NCBI GenBank assembly: GCA_008000375.1 | Contig: SMOI01000345.1 | Location: forward strand, 1-22,628 | Reading direction: 5' to 3' | DNA from: Poteriospumella lacustris | Lineage: Eukaryota > Sar > Chrysophyceae > Chromulinales > Dinobryaceae | DNA: 22,628 nt | Shown: in pieces, positions 9,997 through 19,433 of the stretch | Position numbering within the stretch: position 1 is the first letter of the stretch | Layout of the letters: the number at the start of each line of letters is the position of its first letter | Notes under the pieces: generated by a model | Told to the model about the DNA's origin: nothing | The model's input: the letters and a program-made list of their open reading frames with translations, nothing else | Database searches by the model: none | Translations under genes and position numbers: made by a program

Positions 9997-12031
9997 ATGG
10001 CCTGGCTCAGCGTCGGCGAGTCTCACACCGACTTCTGCCAAAAAATGATTAATCACGAGATCTTAAAGGAAGGGCCCATATTGGACGCATTCCGTGCCAC
10101 AGATCGCGGGGACTTCGTTTTCCCCGAGGACAGGTGAGGAGTCCCGTCGCACACAACCGCGACGCGCGCTGTTGATCGCACTGTTGATCCTCAGAATGGA
10201 GGCCTACCAAGACCGACCGTATCGCCGCGACTTTGTCCACATCAGCGCGCCCCACATGTATGCCACCGTCTTGGAGGCGCTGTCTCTCCGGGCGGGCGGC
10301 AGCTTTCTGAACATCGGCTCCGGCTCGGGCTACCTGTCGTGCTTGGCCGCGTCCGTCTTAGGAGAGCGAGGAGTTGTCCAAGGAATCGAACTGAATCCGT
10401 CCACCGCTGCCCACAGTCGCGTTTGCTGTTCGATGTGGCGAGAGAGGGCGCTCAGCTGCGCTGGGCGTGGCGGCGTCTGCCGCATCGACGTCGTCGAGGG
10501 CGACGCCTTCGCGCTGGACATCGCCGGCCAAGTCGTTCGGGGCTGCTTCGATCGCGTTTACATCGGCGCGGCGTGTCCCGAGTCTCTCGTTCGGCACTTT
10601 CTGCCGCTCGTGAGGGCCGGCGGCGTGCTCGTGGCGCCCGTCGAGGAGACGCACGAGCTCGTGCGCATCGAGCGGAGACTCGGCGACGTGTTCGAGCGCA
10701 GAGATGTCGCCGCGGTGCGCTTCGCTCCCCTCGTGTATGCGTCCCTCGCTCTGCCGGCGTGGGCCGACCGCCTGCCCCAGTTCTACCGCCACCACCGGGC
10801 GCACTCACACGACGACGCCGCTGCGGCCGTCGCGGCGACGCCGACGGAGAACGTCCTCGTGGTCCCGTCCTCGTGGCCGCCCGACGGAGGGGATCTTCGG
10901 TCGATGCAGGCGGCGCCGTCGTCCTTTGTGCTGCCCGCGGAGGTGTGGCGGCCCGACGCGGAGGCGCACCGCCGCTGCCCGGCGGAGTTTCGCGCGGCGA
11001 TCTACGCGCTGCTGCTGTGCGTCTCGTCCGACCGCGCCGACGGCGCCTGCGCACGAGACGGACGGCGCTGTGCGGCGCAGAGTCGCGTCCCGGTCGATGT
11101 GTGGCTGCACGTCGCGTCGTTCATGACGCGCGAGTGGTTCTCGCGGCAGCCGTCTGCGGAGGAGCTGCTGCGCGCGGAACTGGCCGTCGAGCGCGCCCGG
11201 TGTCGGCAGCTGGAGGCCGCGCTGCGACGCGCCGACAGCGCTCGAGCTGCGGCCGAGCGAGAAGCGACCTATTTGCGCTGCTCCGTCGATCGCCTGCGAC
11301 CCAGCGGCGGGCCGCGGGCCGCTGCGCCTGCGTCGCCGTGGTTCGTCCAGTCGCACGTCGATGCGGCCGACGAATGGACCAGCGACAGTGATGGCGACGA
11401 GGACGTCGACGAGGAGGACGAGGAGGACGAGGAAACGGAGGCCTCTGACGAAGACGAGGCCCGCGACGGGGGCGGAGACGACGAGGAGGCGCTGGGCGAG
11501 TGGGCCGCCGACGAGGCGGCAGCGCAGCCTCCGTCAGACGAAGAAGACATCGGAGGCGGCGGCGACGGTGGCGGCGGCGACGGTGGCGGCGGCGACGGTG
11601 GCGGCGGCGAGGAGGAGGGCAGTGTGGCAGGAACGCCGGCGCAGTCGAGCGACGAGACGACGGAATCGCCCCGATCGAGCGAGGCACCGACGGCGGCCGC
11701 GATCGTCTCGGCGGCCGCGTTGGTCGGCGAGGCGTCTCCTTCGGCGGCCGCGGCCCGTGGCTGGCTGTGGGAGCCGCGGCCTCTCTCCTCAACGGCGGCC
11801 GCCGCGGCCTCCGAGGCGCCACCGGCGGAGACGCTGGACGTCGCGTCGGTTTCGCTCACGTCGGTGGGGACGTCCTCGTCGGCGGGGGCTGCGCGCGGTC
11901 GCCTGAAGCGGCCGTGGGCGCGGGACGCGAACGACGCGAACGACGCGGACGACGCGTCGGTCGGCGCCCACCGCCGACCGCGCTGCAGCACGCTCGGCGA
12001 CCTCACCGACGAGGACTTCGGCGACGCGTAG
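9997..12031 (+). CDS. PCMTD-like (protein-isoaspartate methyltransferase fold) protein with F-box/SOCS-like segment
   Basis: Two exons, 9997-10133 and 10195-12031, with a 61-nt GTGAGG-CAG intron (phase 2), encode 657 residues. The first ~230 match the PCMT fold as in animal PCMTD1/2: the opening GESHTDFCQKMI, an FRATDRGDF segment, HISAPHMY and the SAM-binding motif I FLNIGSGSGYLS at ~83-94, with GIELN as motif II. PCMTD proteins keep the SAM fold but act as cullin-RING substrate receptors through a SOCS box. Here VPVDVWLHVASFM (~345-357), after a W-P...H..CP..FR..IYALLL block, resembles an F-box or SOCS helix. A coiled coil (~364-412), an acidic tract (~443-480) and a GGGGD repeat (~499-520) follow. 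Protein quality control or ubiquitin-ligase adaptor work is the likely role; methyltransferase activity is uncertain. Confidence 0.85.
11557..11612 (+). repeat. In-frame 12-bp repeat coding for Gly4-Asp-type units
   Basis: The unit GGCGGCGACGGT recurs about four times within the PCMTD-like gene and codes for repeating GGGGD. It sits in the disordered acidic tail, has no stop or frame break, and probably expands and contracts by replication slippage. Confidence 0.8.
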
Positions 12032-12059
12032 ACCTATTTCTCCCGCCAGCGGCGCTGCC

Positions 12060-12064
12060 TGTAA
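12060..12064 (+). promoter_or_regulatory. Candidate 3'-end processing motif TGTAA (PCMTD-like gene)
   Basis: TGTAA in CTGTAAC lies 28 nt after the stop. A conventional AATAAA also occurs 79 nt further on, so either could direct cleavage. Confidence 0.4.
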
Positions 12065-12081
12065 CCGCCAACGACACCCGC

Positions 12082-12120
12082 CTCAACGGCTCAACGGCTC
12101 AACGGCTCAACGGCTCAACA
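12082..12120. repeat. 8-bp tandem repeat (CTCAACGG), about 4.9 copies
   Basis: Four perfect CTCAACGG units run from 12082 to 12113, followed by a partial CTCAACA. The array lies in the 3' flank of the PCMTD-like gene between its TGTAA and AATAAA motifs. It is a short minisatellite with no evident coding role. Confidence 0.9.
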
Positions 12121-12238
12121 GCGCAACGGGGGCGAGACAATGAATAAATTCAAACAAACAGAGGGCGCGGTCGACGCGGCGTCGACGCGGCGGAGGAGAA
12201 ACCGATGGTAGAAACCGACACACGCGGAGAGAGGAAAT

Positions 12239-12243
12239 GTACA
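12239..12243 (-). promoter_or_regulatory. Candidate 3'-end processing motif TGTAC (kinase gene)
   Basis: On the minus strand TGTAC (in CTGTACATTT) lies 111 nt after the kinase stop. The TGTACAT context is shared with the Rab gene and the gene at 20942. Confidence 0.35.
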
Positions 12244-12354
12244 GTGCGACGCTTCGATGCGAATGGCGCAGCCGGCGGCCGGCGGCCGGCGGCTGTGGAG
12301 GCGGGCGGCGCGGTGCGGGTGGCGCTGCCAGTGCGCGCGGCGGACGCGAGGGCC

Positions 12355-14487
12355 TCACTTGTGGCGGAAGGCGCGGTCGTCGGGCGTGGCCCACACGCGG
12401 TGCCACAGCTCCAAAATGTCCCTGCGACACACACGAGACACGAGACACACAACAGCGACAGAGACGGCGGTGAGCGGCGGGTGGGGCGGGCAGCGCGGCG
12501 GCGGGGGGCAACTTACTCCTTCGTCACGAGGCCGTCGCGGTCGGCGTCGGCGGCGGCGATCATCTGCTGCAGCTCCGCCTCCGGCACGTCCTCGCCGAGC
12601 GCGGACCGCAGCGACGCGACGGAGATGGCGCCGCGGTGCTCGGGGTCCAGGTACGAGCAGACGAGCAGCACGCGCGCCTCGGTGATCGCCACGCGGCCGT
12701 GCATGGCGGCCGCGACGTACTCGTGGTAGGACAGGTCCGTCGCGCGGCTGTAGCGCCGCTCGACCGACACGATGTCGAAGACGGCCTTGAGGTCCACCTC
12801 GCGCTCGGCGGCGGCCTGCGCCAGGCCGGCGAGGAAGTCCTTGCGGCAGAGGCGGCCCGTGTGGCTGCTGTCCACGCTCTGGAACTCCTCGCGGAACTTC
12901 TGCAGCTCGCGCGGCCCCAGCGAGTGCGACACCATCTCGAGGATGAGGCGGGACAGCGGGTCCGCGTTGCAGAAGACGACCATCGAGTCGACGATCTGCA
13001 GCGCTTGGCCCGGGTGCAGCGCCACGGCGCCGCCGGCGGCGGGGTCCACCACGTCCATCAGGTTGTGCTGCGACGAGGACATGTAGCCCGCGCCGCCCGC
13101 CATGCCCGGCGCGGCGTAGCGCGGGAAGTACGCGGCGCCCGTGATGAAGGGGTGCAGCAGCGCCTCGCCCGTGGTCATGCGGTGGCGCGGGTCGCGCACG
13201 AGCAGGCGCTTCATGAAGTCCATGCAGGCGTTGGACACGTGCTTGAACTTCTTGTCCGCGAAGGACGCCTCCTTCGTCAGGATGGCGTTGTACACGTCCT
13301 CGACGGACTTGCCGTAGAAGGGCGGCGAGCCCGACAGCAGCATGTAGCACAGCACGCCCAGCGACCACAGGTCGCAGCGGAAGTCGTAGTTGCCGTTGAG
13401 CACCTCCGGCGCCGTGTAGTAGCACGACCCCACCTTCTGCGTCAGCTTCTCCTCGCGGGAGAAGTGCTTCGACAGGCCGAAGTCGATGAGGATGAGCGGC
13501 GAGTTCGCGTGGTGGTCCTCGAAGAGGAAGTTCTCCAGCTTCAGGTCGCGGTGCACCACGCCGCGCTCGTGCAGGTAGTGCACGGCCGAGAGCATGTCGC
13601 GCATCAACTTCGACGCGCGGTCCTCGCGGAAGACGAAGCCCTGGTTCTTTCCCGAGTTGAGCAGCTCGAAGAGCTCGCCGCCGCGACACAGGTCGGTGAC
13701 GATGTACACCGAGCGCTTGCCGAAGAAGACGTCCTGCAGCTTGATGATGTTCGGGTGGTCCAGCGACTTCAGGATCGCGATCTCAGTGTGCAGCTTGCGC
13801 AGATAGTACGACGTGATGCGGTCCACGTTCATGACTTTGACCGCGCGCTCGTCGCCGGTGACGCGGTGCGTCGCCAGGTACACGGAGCCGTACGACCCTT
13901 TGCCCAGCTTCGACGTGCCGTGCACCTCGTAAACCTCTGAGCACGACCCGCCGGTGAAGTTCTCCCGCACGAAGTTCTGATACAAACTCGACGACTGGCG
14001 CACGCGCTGCGCCGCGTAGAGCAGCCGCGAGTGGTGCGCGGAGGACGCCTTCGACGGCACCATCGTCTCCATGACGCGGAAGAAGACGCACGCCGTGTGG
14101 AAGTTGAGCATCGCTTCGAAGCGCATCCCCAGGTCCCACTGCTCGTCGGCCAGGCGCAAGACAGAGTCGGCCTCGGCGATGAGCAGCTCGTGCGTGCCGA
14201 CGTCTTCTTGGTTCGGGTTGCGGTAGTTCGGCGGCTCGTCCTCCTTCGCGTTGTCGAAGCCCCCTCCGGTGCTGCCCACTTCGCTGATGAGATTGCGACG
14301 CAGCAGGAAGAAGTCGTCCAGACAAGCGCGATCCTCCGGGCTCAGCTCCGCGTTGAGCATCGCATTCAGCTGTCGCCCACCGAAGCGTTCAAACTCGCAC
14401 GAACAGACAACGACCAATGCACGCGATGCTTACCCGAAATCCCAAATTAACGCACGTAATAGCCGAGCGAACATAGTTCGCACTCAT
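12355..14487 (-). CDS. Calcium-dependent protein kinase-like Ser/Thr kinase with C-terminal EF-hands
   Basis: Exons are 14434-14487, 12517-14369 and 12355-12421, with introns of 64 and 95 nt, encoding about 657 residues. The kinase domain is complete: glycine loop GKGSYGSV (~172), AVKVM lysine, HRDLKLENFL (~289), DFG (~313) and an APE-type TAPEV (~337). It is followed by a linker and a CDPK-like calcium module. The first EF-hand (DSSHTGRL, ~515) is partial, the middle two are degenerate, and the last (DADRDGLVTKED, ~626) is canonical and spans the final intron. The ~160-residue N-terminal part is helical and resembles no domain I can name; I see no N-terminal myristoylation glycine. CDPKs join calcium sensing to phosphorylation in plants, algae, alveolates and some other protists. 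Exon 1 (18 residues) rests on a GTAAGC donor and phase-0 join; starting at the MLNAELS methionine is the alternative. Confidence 0.87.
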
Positions 14488-15249
14488 CGGGCCACTGCCG
14501 AGGCGGCGCGCTTGTCTGCACACGGGGGAGATCAGAGTTACGCCGACGCAGCACATCGATGCGGACGACGAGCGCGATACCTGAGGAACTTCTGTGCATC
14601 GTCGAGGAAAGGCTGAATTGTACGCAACGACGATGGAATGGCGATATTTGAATCTCCGTACTCATCCACACTCATCATTATTTCACGGACGAACTGAGCG
14701 AGAAAGAAGAGCTACTATCGGTGCGGGCAATTCGAGTTTGCCAACGATCCAGGGAGCAATTAGGAATGCTGCTTGGTGCACAGTGTTGACGATCGCTGAG
14801 TTGCACCGCCATACATAGCTGTGACCCTGCAGAGGACGAAGTCTTCAAGATGCCCGCGACGACGACAAAGATCGCTGCAGCTCCTCGTCGCCTCGAGCGA
14901 AAATTGGCTGCGCAAAAGAAAAACGTCTGCGGCGCGCCCAGCAACAACGCGTTTCGGTCAGTGTGCGTTTTTCGAAAGTCCGTTGCGCCGGTTCGTCCGT
15001 CGGTCACGAAAAACTTGCGTCAGAAAAACAAGCGGCCTGCCTCGGAGGGAGATGTGGGAGGACCCCTCTGGTCAAACGCCGTCCGTTCGCGCAGCTGCCT
15101 GCGTCGAATGTTTCGAGCTGATTCAGGCGGCCCTCATACCGCCGATACGCCTAACTGTTTGGCAAGATCTTGCTCCACTTCCTTCAAAATCGAACCACCA
15201 TCAACCTGTTTATTTTCATTTATAATAATATCCCATTATAGTATACAAT
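14488..15249. promoter_or_regulatory. Divergent intergenic region between the kinase and KH genes
   Basis: These 762 bp separate two start codons pointing away from each other, so they should hold both promoters and 5' UTRs. Composition is clearly less GC-rich than the flanking genes. A basic frame starting MPATTTKIAAAP runs from 14850 to 15341 and overlaps the KH start in another frame. It has no recognisable domain, and I rate it unlikely to be a gene, though a short upstream exon or uORF cannot be excluded. I see no RNA gene. Confidence 0.5.
15207..15249 (+). promoter_or_regulatory. AT-rich block directly upstream of the KH gene start
   Basis: The last ~43 bases before the KH ATG are almost all A/T, with TTTATAATAATA and TATAGTATACAAT. 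This stands out in a GC-rich window and could be a core promoter, an unusually AT-rich leader, or both. The AT content right at the ATG fits an unstructured leader favouring translation. Confidence 0.4.
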
Positions 15250-16398
15250 ATGGATTCCAACACCAAGAAAATCTCCCTCAAATTCCTCCTCTCCAACTCG
15301 TTGACAGGTTCCTTGATCGGCACCCAAGGCAAAGCAATTAAGGAGCTCATCACCATCACTGACGCCAAAATCAATGTTTCCAGTGCATCGGATTTTTATC
15401 CCGGCACATCAGAGCGTGTTATCTTACTTTCTGGCACCAAAGAAGCGGTGTCGCTGGCCCAAACTCTTCTGTGGGAAATGATTGGCCTCATGGCGAAGCA
15501 TTCGGCCGAAAACGGTGGCGACACCCGCCTTGTTGAGTGGAATCCTCGCACTGCTTTCGAATCATTGGGCTCGAACGACTCTGTTGAAGTAACGGGTAAG
15601 TTCTCCATCCCCGCCGCGGCGGGAGGAGTGGTCTTGGGCAAAGGAGGAGAAACGTTGCGGGGCTTCTCTTCGCAGACGTCCACGCGCGTGACGATGTCCG
15701 GCAAAGATGAAGCGCTCTTCACCCAGGAGCGCATCGTGACTCTATCTGGCACCGTGGGCGGCTGCATCGCCTGCACTGATCTAATTTTGAACAAGCTTCA
15801 CGAGGTAAGACTGCTGCAGTTCCGCAGCTGTGGCTACGGGCTGTGCGCTCACCCTCGTCTCTGTGTCTTTGCTTGCAGCAATCGGAAATCATTCCCTTCA
15901 TCAATCGCGGAACAACGTATACGTCGCCCCTCACGTCAACACTCGGATTGCTCGGCGCGGAGTCTCGCGCCCAGCGTCGTCCTCCTCGTGGAGAGCCGCG
16001 CAAGGAGTCAGCCGAAGCGGCATCTCTGCCAGTCACAGACACCACCATCACGCTATCGGTCCCCGACGAGCTCATCGGCAACATTTTTGGGCGACAAGGC
16101 TCCACGATGCGCGAGATCATCGCGTTGTCGGGCGCGAAGGTCGTCGTCTCACCTCGCGGCGAGTACGCCGAGGGGACCACCAACCGAATCGTGACCATCA
16201 CGGGAACCCCCACAGCGGCCCAGACGGCCCACCTTTTCATCACGCAGCGTTTGCATGTAAGTGTCGCGGCTGCCCTTTCCCTTTACCAACCCGCTCAGTG
16301 TCTCACCGGTCCCGTTGCCGTTGCCGTTGCCGTTGTCACAGACCCCAGTCAACCCCCCTCCTCGCAAGCCGACGGGCCCTCTCCCTCCACGAAAGTAA
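15250..16398 (+). CDS. Triple-KH-domain RNA-binding protein (PCBP/Nova-like layout)
   Basis: Exons are 15250-15804, 15879-16256 and (less sure) 16342-16398, introns phase 0 of 74 and 85 nt, giving 329 residues. Three KH domains are visible, each with a GXXG loop: KH1 ~7-73 (GTQG at 24-27), KH2 ~114-185 (GKGG) and KH3 ~241-311 (GRQG). A linker rich in Arg, Pro and Glu separates KH2 and KH3, the two-plus-one spacing seen in PCBP and Nova proteins. Such proteins bind C- or U-rich single-stranded RNA and control splicing, stability or translation. The chosen last exon codes for a short basic Pro/Lys tail ending at TAA. Other acceptors in the same stretch (such as CTCAG or CCCAG) would give different tails. 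Codon use in exon 1 is much less GC-biased than in neighbouring genes. Confidence 0.88.
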
Positions 16399-16500
16399 TC
16401 GACGAGCGGGTGGTGCGTCCGCCCATTCCGACTCGTCGGCCTCCTCTGTTTAGTTTGTGCTCGGTGCATTGTGTGCTTTCCTTTCGCTTTGGTATTTTGT

Positions 16501-16505
16501 TGTAA
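16501..16505 (+). promoter_or_regulatory. Candidate 3'-end processing motif TGTAA (KH gene)
   Basis: TGTAA lies about 103 nt after the proposed KH stop, at the end of a T-rich stretch. It belongs to the recurrent downstream motif of this window. Confidence 0.4.
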
Positions 16506-16551
16506 TGGGAGCGTCTGCGCTACAGCGTAGCTGGTAGATCGCCCTCGTCGT

Positions 16552-16759
16552 AACACGACAATTGTAAAGTATTCAATTTCTCAATGTTTACGGCCGCCGG
16601 TTCTTCGTTTTGTCGCCGGGGGCGGGGCGCAGAGCCGCTGGGCCGTGCGCTGTCTGACCCACAGCGGTGCGGGCCGCTGTTCTCCTCCGGTTTCCCCAAG
16701 CCTTGAAGGCCGCCCAGTAAGCGCATTAGACAAATTGAATACTTTGCAATTGTCGTTTT
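16552..16759. mobile_element. MITE-like inverted-repeat element or long imperfect hairpin
   Basis: An AT-rich arm at 16552-16581 (ACGACAATTG, one mismatch, AAAGTATTCAATTT) recurs as its reverse complement at 16730-16759, about 27 of 30 positions matching. The ~148-bp interior is GC-rich and also pairs imperfectly around its centre (the CCGCTGGGCCG region near 16640 against GCGGGCCGCTG near 16670). Terminal inverted repeats around a short non-coding core are what a MITE shows. I see no clear target-site duplication, so a structured RNA or terminator-like hairpin remains possible. Confidence 0.5.
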
Positions 16760-17053
16760 GCGCGCGGACGGCGCCGTCGGCCGCCGTTAGCGTCGTCGTC
16801 GTCGTCGTCGTCGTCTCCTGCGGCGGCAAGTAACGAGGTACATAGGCATTTCCAGTTGAAGGGTAATTAACTGATGTTCTTTCGATAGGAAAGTACCAGT
16901 TCTCCCGCGAAGGGCGAAGGGGTCGCCGACGAAATCTGGCGGCCCTTTGGGCTGTGAACAGTGACGAATGGCGTCACAAACCGCTCACAACGTACTGCAG
17001 TACTCGTGAATTAGCGGCTGGACACGTATCGCATTGCTTGCTCGCCCCTCTCT

Positions 17054-19411
17054 ATGCGTCTGCTTCGCCACAGCGTCGTGTGCCTGCTGACGTCATCAAT
17101 TTCGCCATCCACCAGGACGAGAACGCTTTCGAGACTGCATTCTTTGTCAACCATGCGGGGGAAAGACATCGTTCTCGACACCTTGAACCTCGCGCGTCTA
17201 CCTGTCGATGCGGCACGAGCGAACGAGTGTCGGCAGACGCCCGGCGCCTTGTTCGCTCGCGTGGCGCCCACCGAGATCGATTCTCCACAGCTTGCGGCCA
17301 TCTCCGCGCCTGCGCTTGCGCTACTTGGCTGGGACGACGTCGACGACGACGACGAAGCGGCGCTGGCCGAGTTCTTCGCAGGAAACCGCCTCTTCGCCGG
17401 CAGCGACCCCGCCGCGCACTGCTACGCGGGCCACCAGTTCGGCCACTTTGCTGGGCAACTGGGCGACGGCGCGGCGATTTTGCTCGGCGGCGCTGTCGAC
17501 CCGGCCACTGGCGCGCGCTGGGAGCTGCAGCTGAAGGGCGCGGGCAAGACGCCGTACTCGCGACAGGGCGACGGCCGCAAGGTCCTGCGCTCGTCGCTGC
17601 GCGAGTTCGTCTGCTCGGAGCACATGGCCGCCCTCGGGATTCCCACCACTCGCGCGGCTACGCTGGTCTATTCCCGAGCGACGCGAGCGCTGCGCGACCC
17701 GTTCTACAACGGCAACGCGCTGCACGAGCCGTGCGCAGTGGTCGCCCGCCTGGCGCCGCACTTTTTCCGCTTCGGGTCGCTGCAGGTGGTGGACCGCGGC
17801 GGGCCGTCGGAAGGAGACGGGGCGGTGCGCGACGCGCTGCTGCGTCTCCTCCTCGAGGAGCACTTCCCGGCGCTACTGTCGACGGACGAGCGGCGGCGTC
17901 TGCGCGCCGACGCGGCGGTGTCGCTGGACTTGCGGCGGCGGCTGTTCGCGGCGGTGGCGCAGAGCACGGCGCGCTTGGTGGCGCGCTGGCAGGCGCTGGG
18001 CTTCGTGCACGGCGTGCTGAACACGGACAACCTGTCGCTGGCCGGCGTCACGATCGACTACGGCCCCTTCGCCTTCCTCGAGCACGTCGACTGGACCTTC
18101 ACCCCCAACGGCTCCGACGGCGACGCGCGCTACAGCTACGGCCGCCAGCCGCTGGTGTGTCGCTGGAACCTGCAGCGCCTGGCGGACAGTCTCTTCTTCG
18201 CGCCGCGCGTCGATGTGTTCGCCTCGGCGGAGGACGAGCGCGCCGCGCGGGCCGCCGTGGCGAGCGACCTGTCGCAGCACTTCGACGAGGTGTTTCGCGC
18301 GGCGCTGGACACGCTGATGCGGCAGAAGTTGGCGCTGCTGCCGCCCGCGGACCTGGACGGGCCGTGCCTCGGCGTGGGCGTGCAGCAGACGGCGACCGAG
18401 CGGCCGAGCGACGACGACGAGCGCGCGGCGGTGGCGTCGCTGTGGCGGACGATGCGTCGCAGCCAAAGCGACTTCACCGACACGTTCCAGGCGCTCGCCA
18501 TGCTCACGAACGACCTCGCGCGCACAGCGCCGGACTCGGAAGCGGCCGCGGCGGCGGTGCGGGTGGCCCTCGAGCGACTGACGTCGCGCTGCGCGACGCC
18601 GGCGACGCTGCAGCGGCTGCTGCAGCGCAAGCGCCGCATTCACCGGCCGCAGTTCGCGTTCGCGCAGCTGCAGCAGCTGGCGACGCTGCTGGCGGAGCAG
18701 CCTGACGTGTTGACCACGCGCGTCTTCCCCGGCGCCTCGGCGGCGGAGCTGTCGGCGGAGCTGCGCGCGGAGGCGCGGCGCCACGCGCTGCGCGACGGCC
18801 GCGACTACGCGGCGCTGCTGCGCGAGCTGCGCCTGCCGCTCGACGCCGACCTCGACGCGGACCTCGACGCGGAGGACGCCGCCGAGTTCGAGTGGCGGCT
18901 GCTGGCGTCGCTGGATGCGCAGGAGAAGCGGCGCCGCGACGAGGCGGCGTGGCGCGCGTGGCTCGACGAGTCGTATCTGCCGCTGCTGCGCGCGCGCCTC
19001 GCGCCGCTGCGCCACGACGAGGCGCGCCTCGCGAACCTGCTGCGCTTGCAGCGCCACAGCTGCCCCGCCCTCGTGCTGCGCAGCTGGATGCTGCAGAGCG
19101 CGATCGAGGCGTTCGGCGAGGACGCCGCCGCGCCGCCGGCCGCCCTGCGCGACCTCGTGCGGCTCCTCGCGACGCCGCCGCGCGACGGAGGCGCCGCCGG
19201 CGCCGACGAGTCCAGCGACGTGTTCGACCCGCAGCTGAGTCCGCTGCTTCGCTCGCCCGGCGCGCAGCCGCTGTCCGCCGACGCGCAGGACGAGGCATCG
19301 GCGCCGGCGCCGGTCGCGTCGCAGCTGCGCGCGCTGTCCGCCGAGGCGCAGCGGTTCCTCGCGGCGCCGCCGCGCTGGGCCGACGACCTGTACTGCACGT
19401 GCTCCTCGTGA
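17054..19411 (+). CDS. selO: Selenoprotein-O family protein AMPylase, cysteine form, probably mitochondrial
   Basis: This uninterrupted 785-codon ORF carries the SelO/YdiU signatures: CYAGHQFGHFAGQLGDG (~123), ELQLKGAGKTPYSRQGDGRK (~157), the EHMAALGIPTTRA block, HGVLNTDN (~319) and DYGP (~335). The Asn/Asp residues of the last two bind metal and support catalysis in the family. SelO has an inverted pseudokinase-like fold and transfers AMP to Ser, Thr or Tyr of proteins in redox homeostasis. The C-terminus is CTCSS; in animal SelO the second Cys position is selenocysteine, so this is the Cys homologue with a CxC pair and no UGA recoding. The first ~33 residues are rich in Arg, Ser and Leu with no acidic residue, a typical mitochondrial presequence. 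The in-frame Met at 34 (17153) is where family similarity begins and could give a cytosolic form. It is longer than human SelO (669). Confidence 0.95.
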   Translation: MRLLRHSVVCLLTSSISPSTRTRTLSRLHSLSTMRGKDIVLDTLNLARLPVDAARANECRQTPGALFARVAPTEIDSPQLAAISAPALALLGWDDVDDDDEAALAEFFAGNRLFAGSDPAAHCYAGHQFGHFAGQLGDGAAILLGGAVDPATGARWELQLKGAGKTPYSRQGDGRKVLRSSLREFVCSEHMAALGIPTTRAATLVYSRATRALRDPFYNGNALHEPCAVVARLAPHFFRFGSLQVVDRGGPSEGDGAVRDALLRLLLEEHFPALLSTDERRRLRADAAVSLDLRRRLFAAVAQSTARLVARWQALGFVHGVLNTDNLSLAGVTIDYGPFAFLEHVDWTFTPNGSDGDARYSYGRQPLVCRWNLQRLADSLFFAPRVDVFASAEDERAARAAVASDLSQHFDEVFRAALDTLMRQKLALLPPADLDGPCLGVGVQQTATERPSDDDERAAVASLWRTMRRSQSDFTDTFQALAMLTNDLARTAPDSEAAAAAVRVALERLTSRCATPATLQRLLQRKRRIHRPQFAFAQLQQLATLLAEQPDVLTTRVFPGASAAELSAELRAEARRHALRDGRDYAALLRELRLPLDADLDADLDAEDAAEFEWRLLASLDAQEKRRRDEAAWRAWLDESYLPLLRARLAPLRHDEARLANLLRLQRHSCPALVLRSWMLQSAIEAFGEDAAAPPAALRDLVRLLATPPRDGGAAGADESSDVFDPQLSPLLRSPGAQPLSADAQDEASAPAPVASQLRALSAEAQRFLAAPPRWADDLYCTCSS

Positions 19412-19433
19412 GCCGCTGCGCCGCTGCGGCGGC

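Larger units (their letters stand above)
12032..12354. other. Convergent 3' region between the PCMTD-like gene and the kinase gene
   Basis: These 323 bp hold both 3' ends: TGTAA at 12060-12064 and AATAAA at 12143-12148 for the plus-strand gene, and TGTAC (minus strand) at 12239-12243 for the kinase. An 8-bp tandem array occupies 12082-12120, followed by short GTCGACGCGGC and GGCGGCC repeats. No coding feature is evident. Confidence 0.6.
16399..17053. other. Intergenic region between the KH and SelO genes
   Basis: These 655 bp hold the KH 3' flank with TGTAA near 16501, a 208-bp inverted-repeat element (16552-16759), a run of GTC triplets at about 16790-16815, and the SelO upstream region. 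A 13-codon upstream ORF (ATG at 16968, TGA at 17007) precedes the SelO start and would matter only if the transcript begins upstream of it. Confidence 0.55.

Noticed and set aside
14850-15341. A 163-codon plus-strand frame upstream of and overlapping the KH start
   Set aside because: It has no recognisable domain, competing frames of similar length cover the same stretch on both strands, and it runs into the KH coding region in another frame. It is kept only as a remote possibility in the intergenic entry.
16257-16505. Read-through of KH exon 2 without splicing to the TAA near 16503
   Set aside because: The exon ends at a good GTAAGT donor exactly after KH3, and the read-through includes a (GTTGCC)n tract that looks intronic. 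The exact last acceptor stays uncertain.
19400-19411. Possible selenocysteine UGA at the SelO C-terminus
   Set aside because: The position that is Sec in animal SelO is a TGC cysteine codon and the only TGA is the terminal stop after CTCSS.
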